From Gallintestinimicrobium propionicum (GTDB lineage: Bacteria; Bacillota; Clostridia; Lachnospirales; Lachnospiraceae), in assembly GCF_025567525.1 (NCBI RefSeq), contig NZ_JAOQJY010000017.1:1-64000 (forward strand): a stretch of DNA of 64,000 nt, in the 5' to 3' direction. The notes under the pieces were generated by a model. It ran no database searches, had not been told where the DNA came from, and saw only the letters and a list, made by a program, of their open reading frames with translations. This document shows positions 25,237-33,132 of the stretch, piece by piece. Position numbers and translations under genes: made by a program. Each line of letters opens with the position of its first letter. The stretch's first letter is position 1.

Positions 25237-26278
25237 AGAAATTCAGATTGCAAAGGCAGTGGATTTAGTGGATTTGGCGGAGCAGATAGGGATTCCATTG
25301 AAAAGGAAAGGCAGGTTCTATCAGGCAGTGGGTATGGACTCTGTGATGATCTTCAACCGGTCTTCCTGGTGCCGGTTTAGCCAAGGGGTAGGTGGCAGCA
25401 CCATTGACTTTCTGGAATATTTCAGAAACATGGATTTTGTGGAGGCAGTCAAATATCTGCTGGAGTTTGCCGGATATATCCGTACTGAAACCATGCAAAA
25501 ATTTCAACCGGAAAGACAGACTGAAAAAATAGAAGAAACAAAACAGAGAAAAGACATACCGAAAGAACCTTTTGTACTTCCTTCAAAATCAGAAACCAGC
25601 CGCCGGTTATATGGCTATCTGATAAAACAGCGGAAGCTGTCAAAGCAGATGATTGATTTTTGGGTAAAAAAGGGGATTTTGTATGAGAGCGGAACGTACC
25701 ATAACCTGGTTTTTGTGGGAAAAGATACGGAAGGTATCCCACGTTTTGCCAGCCAGAGGGGAACCCTGGATAAATATGGAAAACCCTTTAAAGGAGATGT
25801 TACGGGGAATGACAAAACTTATGGGGTTAATCTGGTAGACCAAAACAGTGATACGCTCTATGTATATGAGGCGGCCATTGATGCCATGTCCGATATGGAA
25901 CTGCGGGAAGACTATCAGAACAATATCCTGGTACTTGGAATGCTTTCCGATGGTCCTTTGGAAAAGTTCTTAAAAGATTATCCTCATATCAGGAAGATAC
26001 AGTTCTGTTTGGATAATGACCTGCCGGGAAGACAAGCGGCAAAAAAATTGGCAAGAAAATATACCCTTATGGAGTATGAGGTTTTTGTACGTCTTCCACC
26101 TATGGGAAAAGACTATAATGCTTTTTTGCAGTATAAAAAGGAAAACCAAGAGCTTTCCAGCCTGGTAGAAAAGGAAAGGCCGCTTCTTACTGAAACAAAA
26201 GGGACAAACATACAAAAGATAGAAAAAATGGTAGGACACAGGAACATAGTACCATACCAGATAGCACAGGCAAGATAG
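25217..26278 (+). CDS. TOPRIM/DUF3991 primase-like protein
   Basis: 353 residues from ATG 25217. An N-terminal CHC2-like region (VDLVDLAEQIGIPLKRKGRF, CRFSQGVGGSTIDFLEYFR) is followed by a C-terminal TOPRIM-like domain (LYVYEAAIDAMSDMELRE, VLGMLSDG, QFCLDNDLPGRQAAKKLARK). The zinc-binding Cys/His set of true primases is incomplete. Proteins of this class are linked to DNA replication or transfer of conjugative elements. The gene overlaps the radical SAM gene by 20 bases. Confidence 0.75.
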   Translation: MGKFTAEEIQIAKAVDLVDLAEQIGIPLKRKGRFYQAVGMDSVMIFNRSSWCRFSQGVGGSTIDFLEYFRNMDFVEAVKYLLEFAGYIRTETMQKFQPERQTEKIEETKQRKDIPKEPFVLPSKSETSRRLYGYLIKQRKLSKQMIDFWVKKGILYESGTYHNLVFVGKDTEGIPRFASQRGTLDKYGKPFKGDVTGNDKTYGVNLVDQNSDTLYVYEAAIDAMSDMELREDYQNNILVLGMLSDGPLEKFLKDYPHIRKIQFCLDNDLPGRQAAKKLARKYTLMEYEVFVRLPPMGKDYNAFLQYKKENQELSSLVEKERPLLTETKGTNIQKIEKMVGHRNIVPYQIAQAR

Positions 26279-26290
26279 GAGGGTATTCTT

Positions 26291-26515
26291 TTGGAAAATA
26301 GCTATGATGAGGAATGTTTCAAAAAATGGGAGATCGACGAATGCGAAGCGGAGATGGAAAAAGTAGTGCAGTGGATAGGAAAGAGGAAACTGCATGGACG
26401 TGTACGGGTTGCGTTTATCGAAGAGAGCTATGAGCGGCAGGGATACCGCATGGGGATACCCAAGCAGGCGTATGTGTCCAGGGTGCTGGCAAACATCAGG
26501 AAAGAAGAGCGGTGA
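26291..26515 (+). CDS. Small hypothetical element protein
   Basis: 74 residues from TTG 26291, preceded by AGGAGGG. Acidic first half (CFKKWEIDECEAEMEKVVQW), basic second half. No family recognised. 26516-26764 has no supported gene; an in-frame stop (26759-26761) sits right before the next start. Confidence 0.5.
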   Translation: MENSYDEECFKKWEIDECEAEMEKVVQWIGKRKLHGRVRVAFIEESYERQGYRMGIPKQAYVSRVLANIRKEER

Positions 26516-26764
26516 GAAAGAAATAACCAATCCGAAAGTGGGGGTGTTAGGAAAGGAGGTGGTGCAGACCAACAGAATTTTTGACAGAAGGATAAACTCT
26601 GGATACGGGAAGGGGTGATTCTATGATTGTAAGGTAATGCCAGATGGATATTTCGTTTGTAGCTGTGGATTTCTCATGAAGACTATAAAAAATTTAGGAG
26701 ACAGGAGGAAATAAGTGAGTAATCCTAGGTAAAATGTGTAGCTACACCTCATGAAATATGAGGA

Positions 26765-28288
26765 ATGAAATATAGTTTGGTGAATTTTTGTGAGTTTGAT
26801 AAATATGCAGCAAAGAGTTATTGTGCGATTCATGGTACAAGTGAAACATTGAATCTGGGAGATATTACAAAAGTGGACGAAAGGGAGATTGAACCGTTTA
26901 ACATGATTTGTGGCGGAAGCCCCTGTCAGGATTTTTCCCTGGCAGGCAAGCAGGCAGGCGCAGTTTGGAAATGCCGAAGCTGCGGGTATGAGTATAACCC
27001 TCTGCAGGTACATTATTCCAAAAGGGACGCCTGCGGCATGTGTGGTTCCCATGATATTGATAAAACACGTTCTTCCCTTCTGGTGGAGTGGCTCCGTATG
27101 ATACGGGGTGTCAAACCAATATGGGGAATTTATGAAAATGTAAAAAATATTGTAGGAAAAAAATTCCGGGATACCACATTCCGGTTGTTTGAAGAAGAAC
27201 TGCATGAATACGGATACCACACCTATTGGAGTGTTCTTAATGCAAAGCATTACGGAATACCCCAGAACAGGGAACGGGTATATCTGATTTTGATACAGAA
27301 GGAAATGGATAATGGAACATTCCAGTTTCCAGAACCGCTGGAGTCCTTCCAGTGCCTTATGGATATTCTGGAGGATACGGTAGAGGAAAGATACTACTTA
27401 TCCCAGGAAAAAGTACGCCGCTTGATTGAAGATATGGAAGAGAGAAAAGCGCTTTTGTTTGAGCCGGACGAAAAAAGCCTGAAGGCTTTTCGGGAAAACC
27501 GGGTAAAACGGGCCGGAAATATCAAAGGGGTGTTTGAACAGACTGGACGGGTTTATCTGCCAGACGGGTGCTGCCCTACGGTAACTGCCTGTGGTGGTGG
27601 CGGACATCAGCCCAAAATTCTTCAAGTGGGAGATATTCATACCGGCTATGGTTCAAGCGGGGTTATTTATTCCCCTTTAGGAAGCAGCGGTGCGGTTTTA
27701 GCAGGGCATGACCAGCCAAAGATTGTAGAAAAATGTCCAGGAGCAATCCGGGGCAGGTATGACCCGGAAGGCCGGATTGTGCAGACTTTGGAACTGGGAG
27801 AAAAAGAAGTCTGCCATACCCTTACTTCTGTACAAAAAGATAATATCATTCTGGTACGTCAAAAGACACAGAAAGGTTATGAGGAATGTTTGGAAAATGG
27901 TGTTGTAAATCTTAGTTATCCGTCTGTGGAAAAACGGGGAAGGGTACAGGAGCATGGGGAACTCTGCCCTACGCTTACGACATCAAATGGGATACACCGT
28001 TTAGAGTCTTTGATCCGTATCCGGAGGCTGACACCTTTAGAATGCTTCCGGCTTATGGGCTTTTCCGATGCGGATTTTTGGAAAGCAAAAGAAGCAGGCA
28101 TAAGCAACAGCCAGCTTTACAAACAGGCAGGAAATTCCATTGTTGTTGATGTGCTGTACTATATTTTTCTGGAACTATACAAAGCCATGCCATATCTGTT
28201 TGAGGATATTCGGCTTTCTTCCTTTTTCAGTGGGATTGGAGCTTTTGAAAAGGCATTGGAGCGTTTGGAAGAACAGGTAAACCAATAA
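26765..28288 (+). CDS. Cytosine-5 DNA methyltransferase, circularly permuted
   Basis: 507 residues. The order of conserved motifs is unusual. The protein opens with motif II (LVNFCEFDKYA), then motif IV with the catalytic Cys (MICGGSPCQDFSLAGKQ), a Cys4 zinc-like insert (CRSCGYEYNP, CGMCGSHD), motif VI (IYENVKNI), motif VIII (NRERVYLILIQK), target-recognition repeats, motif IX (IRRLTPLECFRLMGF) and motif X (YKQAGNSIVVDVL). Only then, at the very C-terminus, comes motif I (RLSSFFSGIGAFEKALERLE), which binds SAM and is normally at the N-terminus. A stop just upstream rules out a missed N-terminal motif I. It likely protects the element from restriction. Confidence 0.85.
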   Translation: MKYSLVNFCEFDKYAAKSYCAIHGTSETLNLGDITKVDEREIEPFNMICGGSPCQDFSLAGKQAGAVWKCRSCGYEYNPLQVHYSKRDACGMCGSHDIDKTRSSLLVEWLRMIRGVKPIWGIYENVKNIVGKKFRDTTFRLFEEELHEYGYHTYWSVLNAKHYGIPQNRERVYLILIQKEMDNGTFQFPEPLESFQCLMDILEDTVEERYYLSQEKVRRLIEDMEERKALLFEPDEKSLKAFRENRVKRAGNIKGVFEQTGRVYLPDGCCPTVTACGGGGHQPKILQVGDIHTGYGSSGVIYSPLGSSGAVLAGHDQPKIVEKCPGAIRGRYDPEGRIVQTLELGEKEVCHTLTSVQKDNIILVRQKTQKGYEECLENGVVNLSYPSVEKRGRVQEHGELCPTLTTSNGIHRLESLIRIRRLTPLECFRLMGFSDADFWKAKEAGISNSQLYKQAGNSIVVDVLYYIFLELYKAMPYLFEDIRLSSFFSGIGAFEKALERLEEQVNQ

Positions 28289-28505
28289 TTTCATAAGAGA
28301 AACCCAAAGCGGCAAATGGTCCATAGAGAGTCTTCCCATACTTGTTGGAAAGAGAGAAATTGCGGAAGAAGAAGCAGCCAGCAGGGAGTCTGTGCAAAAG
28401 CGTTGATAGCAGAATGGAAGAACTGCTGCCACATCAGACACAGGAGGCTGGCAGATTTGCTAACAGAACTGGGGTTTTGTTAGCAGAAATAGAAGTAGGA
28501 AGTGG

Positions 28506-28547
28506 AAAAACCGATAGCAGATGTTTGGAACTGCTATCGGTTTTTCC
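28506..28547 (+). terminator. Strong Rho-independent terminator
   Basis: AAAAACCGATAGCAG and CTGCTATCGGTTTTT form a perfect 15-bp stem with a 10-base loop. It ends the methyltransferase transcript ahead of the transfer origin; bidirectional use is possible. GATAGCA/TGCTATC half-sites recur through 28390-28745, so this region has several related repeats. Confidence 0.85.
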
Positions 28548-28599
28548 CTATATGGAACGCAGGTCTGCTATCAGTATCTGCGTTTTGCTATCTATGTTA

Positions 28600-28670
28600 T
28601 CCGGGGTATTAGGGGGTGCCCCCTAACAAGATGGGATTTTGTACGGTAAAATCCGTATCTTGCAGAGGAC
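28600..28670 (+). other. Candidate origin of transfer (oriT)
   Basis: Directly upstream of MobC and relaxase genes lie a perfect palindrome TTAGGGGG-TG-CCCCCTAA (28609-28626) and a second inverted repeat GGATTTT-GTACGGT-AAAATCC (28634-28654). Such paired inverted repeats next to a MOBP relaxase gene are the usual form of oriT in Tn1549-like elements. The exact nick site cannot be read from sequence alone. 28289-28799 holds no gene that I can support. Confidence 0.6.
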
Positions 28671-28799
28671 TGGCATAGCCAGTCCGGACGCCGGGAAGTT
28701 ATACGGTGACCGATAGCAGGTCTTAGGAGTTGACTGCAGATAGCGTTGGAGTAGAAATCGGTAGATGAAATATGTGATAAAGATAAGGAAAGGGGGAGC

Positions 28800-29123
28800 A
28801 TGAAAAAAGAAACAATGAAATGCAGAAAAGAAATCCGGCTGTACTCATGGGAGTTGGAAGAGTTACAAAAACAGGCAGAAAAGATGGGGCTTTCCGATTC
28901 CCAGTACCTTCGTATGCTGATTACCAACCGTCCCAGGGATTACCCGGAAATCCGTCAGGAACTGGAACGCATGAACCAGGAAATCAACCGGATTGGTGTA
29001 AACATCAACCAGATTACCCATAACAATAACAGCGCCCTTTATTCCAGGGAAGATAAACACCGTCTGTATGTGTTTTTGAAGCAGATAAAAACACTGGTAA
29101 GCCAGGTGCAGGAAAGGCTGTAG
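28800..29123 (+). CDS. mobC: MobC-like relaxosome protein
   Basis: 107 residues, AAAGGGGGA upstream. A ribbon-helix-helix start (RKEIRLYSWELEELQKQAEK, SDSQYLRMLI) and the conserved NQEINRIGVNINQITHNNN block of bacterial mobilisation MobC proteins. It should bind oriT and help the relaxase nick. It ends three bases before the relaxase gene. Confidence 0.85.
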   Translation: MKKETMKCRKEIRLYSWELEELQKQAEKMGLSDSQYLRMLITNRPRDYPEIRQELERMNQEINRIGVNINQITHNNNSALYSREDKHRLYVFLKQIKTLVSQVQERL

Positions 29124-29126
29124 GTT

Positions 29127-30542
29127 ATGGCAATTACAAAGTGCCTGCACATGAAACAGGCAAAAACGGGTTATCCGGCAAAACATCTGGCAAATGGTCT
29201 TCGCTATATTATGAACCCGGAGAAAACAGAACATGGCCGCTATGTCTGTGGACATAACTGTATTCCTGAACAGGCATTATCCCAGATGGTAGATACCAAA
29301 CGTCATTTTGGAAAGCTGGATAAAAGGCAGGGCTACCATTTCATTCTTTCATTTGAGGAAGATGAGGTTTCGGAAGAAGAAGCCTTCCAAATGGTAGGAG
29401 AGTTTGTGACAGAATTTCTTGGGAAGGATTTTGAAGCGGTTTATGCAGTCCATAATGATACGGACCATATTCATGGGCACATTATTTTTAATTCAGTACG
29501 CTGTACTACGGGATATAAATACGATTATAGAAATGGGGATTGGGAAAACATTATCCAGCCTCTGACCAACCGGATATGCAGGGAGCATGGTTTATCTGTG
29601 CTGGATCTGGAAGAAGCCAAGGAAAAACGCAAACAAAAAGGACAGGAAGAAAAATCTCTTTCTGAACGGGACAGGCGGATCAGAAGAGATGTGGACCAGG
29701 CATTACAGGACGCAGGTTCTTATGAGGAATTTCTTGAAAATCTTTCCAGCATGGGATATGAGTTGCGGGGAAGAAAGCGCCTTTCTGTTCGGGAACCCGG
29801 AGCAGGAAGGGCAAGGCGGCTTGACCAGCTAGGGGAAGAATATACAGAGGAAAAGCTTCGGCAGCGTTTTGGACGCCTTCCAATCCCGGAAATGACCGGA
29901 GAGGAGATACCGGTAGAATGGACGTATGTGTTTATCCCATACCGGGAGCGGCATTTGACCAGATACCAGAAGGAATGTTTTCTTCGCAGGTATCGGCAGG
30001 GGAAACCAATGGCAAACTCTAAAACCTGGAAATACAGGGCAGCAATCCATGAATTGAAAAAATTGCAGGAGGAATTTGATTTTCTGGCAGCTTATCGCAT
30101 ACAGGATAAGGCGCAGTTGAAAGCCATTTCTGATGCAACAAAGGAACAGCTTTGGGAAAACAGCAGGGCAAGAAAGCAGCTACGAAAAGAAATGGTTCCT
30201 TATGAGGAAATGCTTCTGCTTCTCAATAAGCTGCAGGAAAAACAGATGGAAGCAGAACTTTATCAGGAAGGGTATCAGGAATTTTTTCAAGACCACCAGA
30301 CATACCAAAACCTTCTTGGGCAGTTAAAAGAAATGGGATATTCCTTGTCTGATGCAGAACAGACAGACGCTTATTTCTTTGAGAAAGAGGAGCGTTTGCG
30401 GATCGAACGGAAAAAAATCTTAAAAGAAAAAAGGATTGCAGAGCGTCTGCGTGAAAAAGCAGAAGAAAAAGAAAAGTTGGAAGCACAGCAGAAGGAAAAG
30501 AATAGGAAACCGTCTGCGAGGGGCAGAGGAAAAGGAGGGTAA
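29127..30542 (+). CDS. MOBP-type relaxase/mobilisation nuclease
   Basis: 471 residues. The N-terminal domain has a candidate catalytic Tyr in KTGYPAKHLANGLRYIMNPE and the metal-binding three-His motif HNDTDHIHGHIIFN (about 110-123). The C-terminal part (about 300-471) is helical, highly charged and coiled-coil-like. It nicks oriT and pilots the strand into the recipient. Belongs to the VirD2-like relaxases of Tn1549-type elements. Confidence 0.9.
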   Translation: MAITKCLHMKQAKTGYPAKHLANGLRYIMNPEKTEHGRYVCGHNCIPEQALSQMVDTKRHFGKLDKRQGYHFILSFEEDEVSEEEAFQMVGEFVTEFLGKDFEAVYAVHNDTDHIHGHIIFNSVRCTTGYKYDYRNGDWENIIQPLTNRICREHGLSVLDLEEAKEKRKQKGQEEKSLSERDRRIRRDVDQALQDAGSYEEFLENLSSMGYELRGRKRLSVREPGAGRARRLDQLGEEYTEEKLRQRFGRLPIPEMTGEEIPVEWTYVFIPYRERHLTRYQKECFLRRYRQGKPMANSKTWKYRAAIHELKKLQEEFDFLAAYRIQDKAQLKAISDATKEQLWENSRARKQLRKEMVPYEEMLLLLNKLQEKQMEAELYQEGYQEFFQDHQTYQNLLGQLKEMGYSLSDAEQTDAYFFEKEERLRIERKKILKEKRIAERLREKAEEKEKLEAQQKEKNRKPSARGRGKGG

Positions 30543-31496
30543 ATGACAGTAGAAGGACAACGGTATCTGGAAGAATGCCGGAAAGTTTTAAAAGAAGAAC
30601 AGATGGACGCAGTTTCTATGGGGCTGGATTTTGGTCTTCCTGTTTCAGATATTCAGAAAGTAGTTAAGAGCAACCAGGAAGCCCCGGTGATGAAAGCAAT
30701 CATCATAGGGCTTATGGAAGGGATTGGGGAAATCGACTTTTTATGCGAAGGAAATTATAACCAGTTCCAGGTACGGGAAATCGTAGAGGGCTTAAAAAAC
30801 GGGCTGGATCTGGAAGAGGTGAAAACCTATGCCGGAAATGAACTGCCGGCCAGCCGTATGCGGACCATGCGGATACAACTGGAAGAGTCAAAGGCAAAAA
30901 AAGAAGTTCCGAAAGATGAAGAAATGCGTTCTTATATGAAAAATCTTATGGGGATCATGGAACAATCCATTCAGCAGTTCCGGGAAAGCAATGACCGTTT
31001 TACAGCCTTGTCCTCTCTGGTAAAGGAGCATGTTGTTGAAGAGAAAAACCAGGAGATTAAAGACCTGTATGAGAACCTGCAATATAAAGATAAAAACATA
31101 CAGGAATTAAAAGAAAAGCTGGCAAAGAAAGAGCAGGAAATTCAGGAGCTGAAAAAAGAAGCAGAAAAATACAGGGAAAAAACAGAAGCTGCTTCCAGGG
31201 AAACAAAAGTGGTATTGGAAGAAAAAAGCATACAAACAGCGGAAGGGCTGCAAAAAAGTAAGCGCCGGCTGCTTGGGATTGCCATGCTTGGAAAAAAAGT
31301 ACCCAAAAGTGTTGTGGAGAAAATTCTGGAATATAACTTGTCCGCAGAACAGTTGGAAGAAATTCGCCAGTGTGTAGAAAGTGGGCTGGCAGATGCAGAA
31401 ATTCTTCAGGTGATGGAGAACAGTCCTTCACCGGAGAGAATGAAAAAAATGCGGGAAATTATCCTTTTGATGCGGAAACGGAAGGCGGGTGTGTAA
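30543..31496 (+). CDS. Coiled-coil element protein, unknown function
   Basis: 317 residues starting right after the relaxase stop. A long coiled coil (about 170-235; rich in E, K, Q) separates two helical parts. The end repeats a motif seen elsewhere in the element: IQKVVKSNQEAP near residue 40, LEEIRQCVESGLADAEILQVM near 285, and a similar stretch at the C-terminus of the VirD4 protein (LGEIMLAIGAGISYDKILQM). These may be a shared interaction domain. Confidence 0.65.
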   Translation: MTVEGQRYLEECRKVLKEEQMDAVSMGLDFGLPVSDIQKVVKSNQEAPVMKAIIIGLMEGIGEIDFLCEGNYNQFQVREIVEGLKNGLDLEEVKTYAGNELPASRMRTMRIQLEESKAKKEVPKDEEMRSYMKNLMGIMEQSIQQFRESNDRFTALSSLVKEHVVEEKNQEIKDLYENLQYKDKNIQELKEKLAKKEQEIQELKKEAEKYREKTEAASRETKVVLEEKSIQTAEGLQKSKRRLLGIAMLGKKVPKSVVEKILEYNLSAEQLEEIRQCVESGLADAEILQVMENSPSPERMKKMREIILLMRKRKAGV

Positions 31497-31916
31497 ATGG
31501 CAGAACTTGAACATGTGGTAAAAATATTTTCCCTTTTGGAAGCTGCCGAAAAGGAACAGCCCTTTCTTACTAGGGAGCAGAAACAGGATTTGTACCGTAT
31601 TGCTTTTCATAAGGAGTCTATGGAAGAGGTAGAAAAAATTATTTTGCAGTTACAGGCGCCTCATGCAGGAAAGGAAGAAAAAGAGCGTATTCTTTATCAT
31701 TACCTTGAACCGTTTTCTCAGGTTCCGGAAAATATTTTGCAGATTGAGAATTATATTTTTCAGCTTCAGTATATGACCTATGAAAAGGAAAAAGCAAACC
31801 ACATGCTGGAGGCTCTCTTAAAACAGGAAAATATCCAGTATGACCTGGAAGCCATGCTTGCAGAAGGAAAAACAAAGGCGGCTGTTTTAGCAAAAAAAGA
31901 CAGGGCAATGGGATAG
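31497..31916 (+). CDS. Hypothetical transfer-region protein
   Basis: 139 residues, helical and charged, with no recognised domain. It starts in overlap spacing right after the previous stop, so translation is coupled. Its position between relaxase and PcfB-like genes suggests a relaxosome accessory. Confidence 0.6.
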   Translation: MAELEHVVKIFSLLEAAEKEQPFLTREQKQDLYRIAFHKESMEEVEKIILQLQAPHAGKEEKERILYHYLEPFSQVPENILQIENYIFQLQYMTYEKEKANHMLEALLKQENIQYDLEAMLAEGKTKAAVLAKKDRAMG

Positions 31917-31926
31917 GAGGGAGAGC

Positions 31927-33090
31927 ATGAGTGAAATACAAGATGCGGCGCAAATCATTAAAGTTTCCTTTGAAGGCGCAGAAATCATTCTGAAAATGGG
32001 AAATACAGGCTGGCAGTTTGTAAAAGATATTTGTGCGGTATTTAAAAAAGTTCTGGACCAGGAAAAATTGTCAGGGAAAACTTCTGTACAAAAGCTCCTG
32101 AAAATGGGAGGCGATTTGCAGGTTTTCCGTTTTGAAACAAAAGACCTGGAACGGGTAAAAGCCCTGGCAAATAAGTATGGGATTTTATATTCCATTTTGC
32201 CGGATTTGAATGAGAAGGACGGTATGAGTGAAATTTTGTTCCATTCCCAGGCAGCGCCCCGTATTCAGTCCATGATGGCAAAAATTGAACATTCCAATAT
32301 TGGGACGTTAGATGAATACTATGAAAATGCAGAGCCGGATAAGGTAGAGCAGTTGGTAGAAGAAGTAAAAAAGCCTGTCCTGCCGGAGCCGAAGGAGTGT
32401 GAACTGGTTGCGCGGGAACTGGCGAAAAACCAGGTGGAGAAGATCAGTGATGTCCGTTCCCGTCTGAATATGACCTGGCTTCAGATCTGGCCGATTATCT
32501 GCTACATGGAAGAACAGGGGATTTTGGAGAAAGGGAAGGAAGGTACGGTGACACTGACCAGGACACCGGAACAGATCGAAGAATTGGTAGATTCCCAGCA
32601 GTGGAAACAGTTGTTTGGGGAAGAGGAAGCCCAAAGACGCAGCACTGGAAACAGCCAGGAAACAGAAGAAAAGATGCAGGTCATTCAGCGTATCCAAAAG
32701 GAAAAGCGGAACAATCCAGGTGTGAATGCCATTACCATAGACCAGAAGCTGGTATATGAAGAAACAGAGCATCATATCAAAACCAGGATTCCGTACCGTA
32801 AGAATGAATTTATCTGGCTGGACAAATCGGAAATTAGCTGGATTAATGACCATAAGACTATTTTTGCAGGATTGGAAAAGAAGAAGGAGTATGCAATTTT
32901 AGACCTGGAGGACCGTTTTCTTAGAAAAACTTCGGGGGAAGATTTATATAGGGAAAGCTATGATCCGGTACGCAGGGAACGTGCCAGACAGGAGCAGGAA
33001 AAGATACGCAGAAGAAGGGAACATAATTACAGGAAGACACAACAGAACCTGGAAGCAGGGAGAAGAAGCATACAGGGGCAAAGGAGGTAG
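31927..33090 (+). CDS. DUF3801/PcfB-like protein
   Basis: 387 residues, GGAGGGAG upstream. The first 130 residues (IIKVSFEGAEIILKMGNTGW, LLKMGGDLQVFRFETKDLER, YGILYSILPDLNEKDG) match the DUF3801/PcfB family of Gram-positive conjugation proteins. A winged-helix-like middle (VRSRLNMTWLQIWPIICYME) and a basic tail follow. PcfB is proposed to link the relaxosome to the VirD4 coupling protein encoded next door. Confidence 0.75.
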   Translation: MSEIQDAAQIIKVSFEGAEIILKMGNTGWQFVKDICAVFKKVLDQEKLSGKTSVQKLLKMGGDLQVFRFETKDLERVKALANKYGILYSILPDLNEKDGMSEILFHSQAAPRIQSMMAKIEHSNIGTLDEYYENAEPDKVEQLVEEVKKPVLPEPKECELVARELAKNQVEKISDVRSRLNMTWLQIWPIICYMEEQGILEKGKEGTVTLTRTPEQIEELVDSQQWKQLFGEEEAQRRSTGNSQETEEKMQVIQRIQKEKRNNPGVNAITIDQKLVYEETEHHIKTRIPYRKNEFIWLDKSEISWINDHKTIFAGLEKKKEYAILDLEDRFLRKTSGEDLYRESYDPVRRERARQEQEKIRRRREHNYRKTQQNLEAGRRSIQGQRR

Positions 33091-33132
33091 AGAACCGGAG
33101 CAATTCAGAAAAAGAAGAAACAGTCCTGGGGT

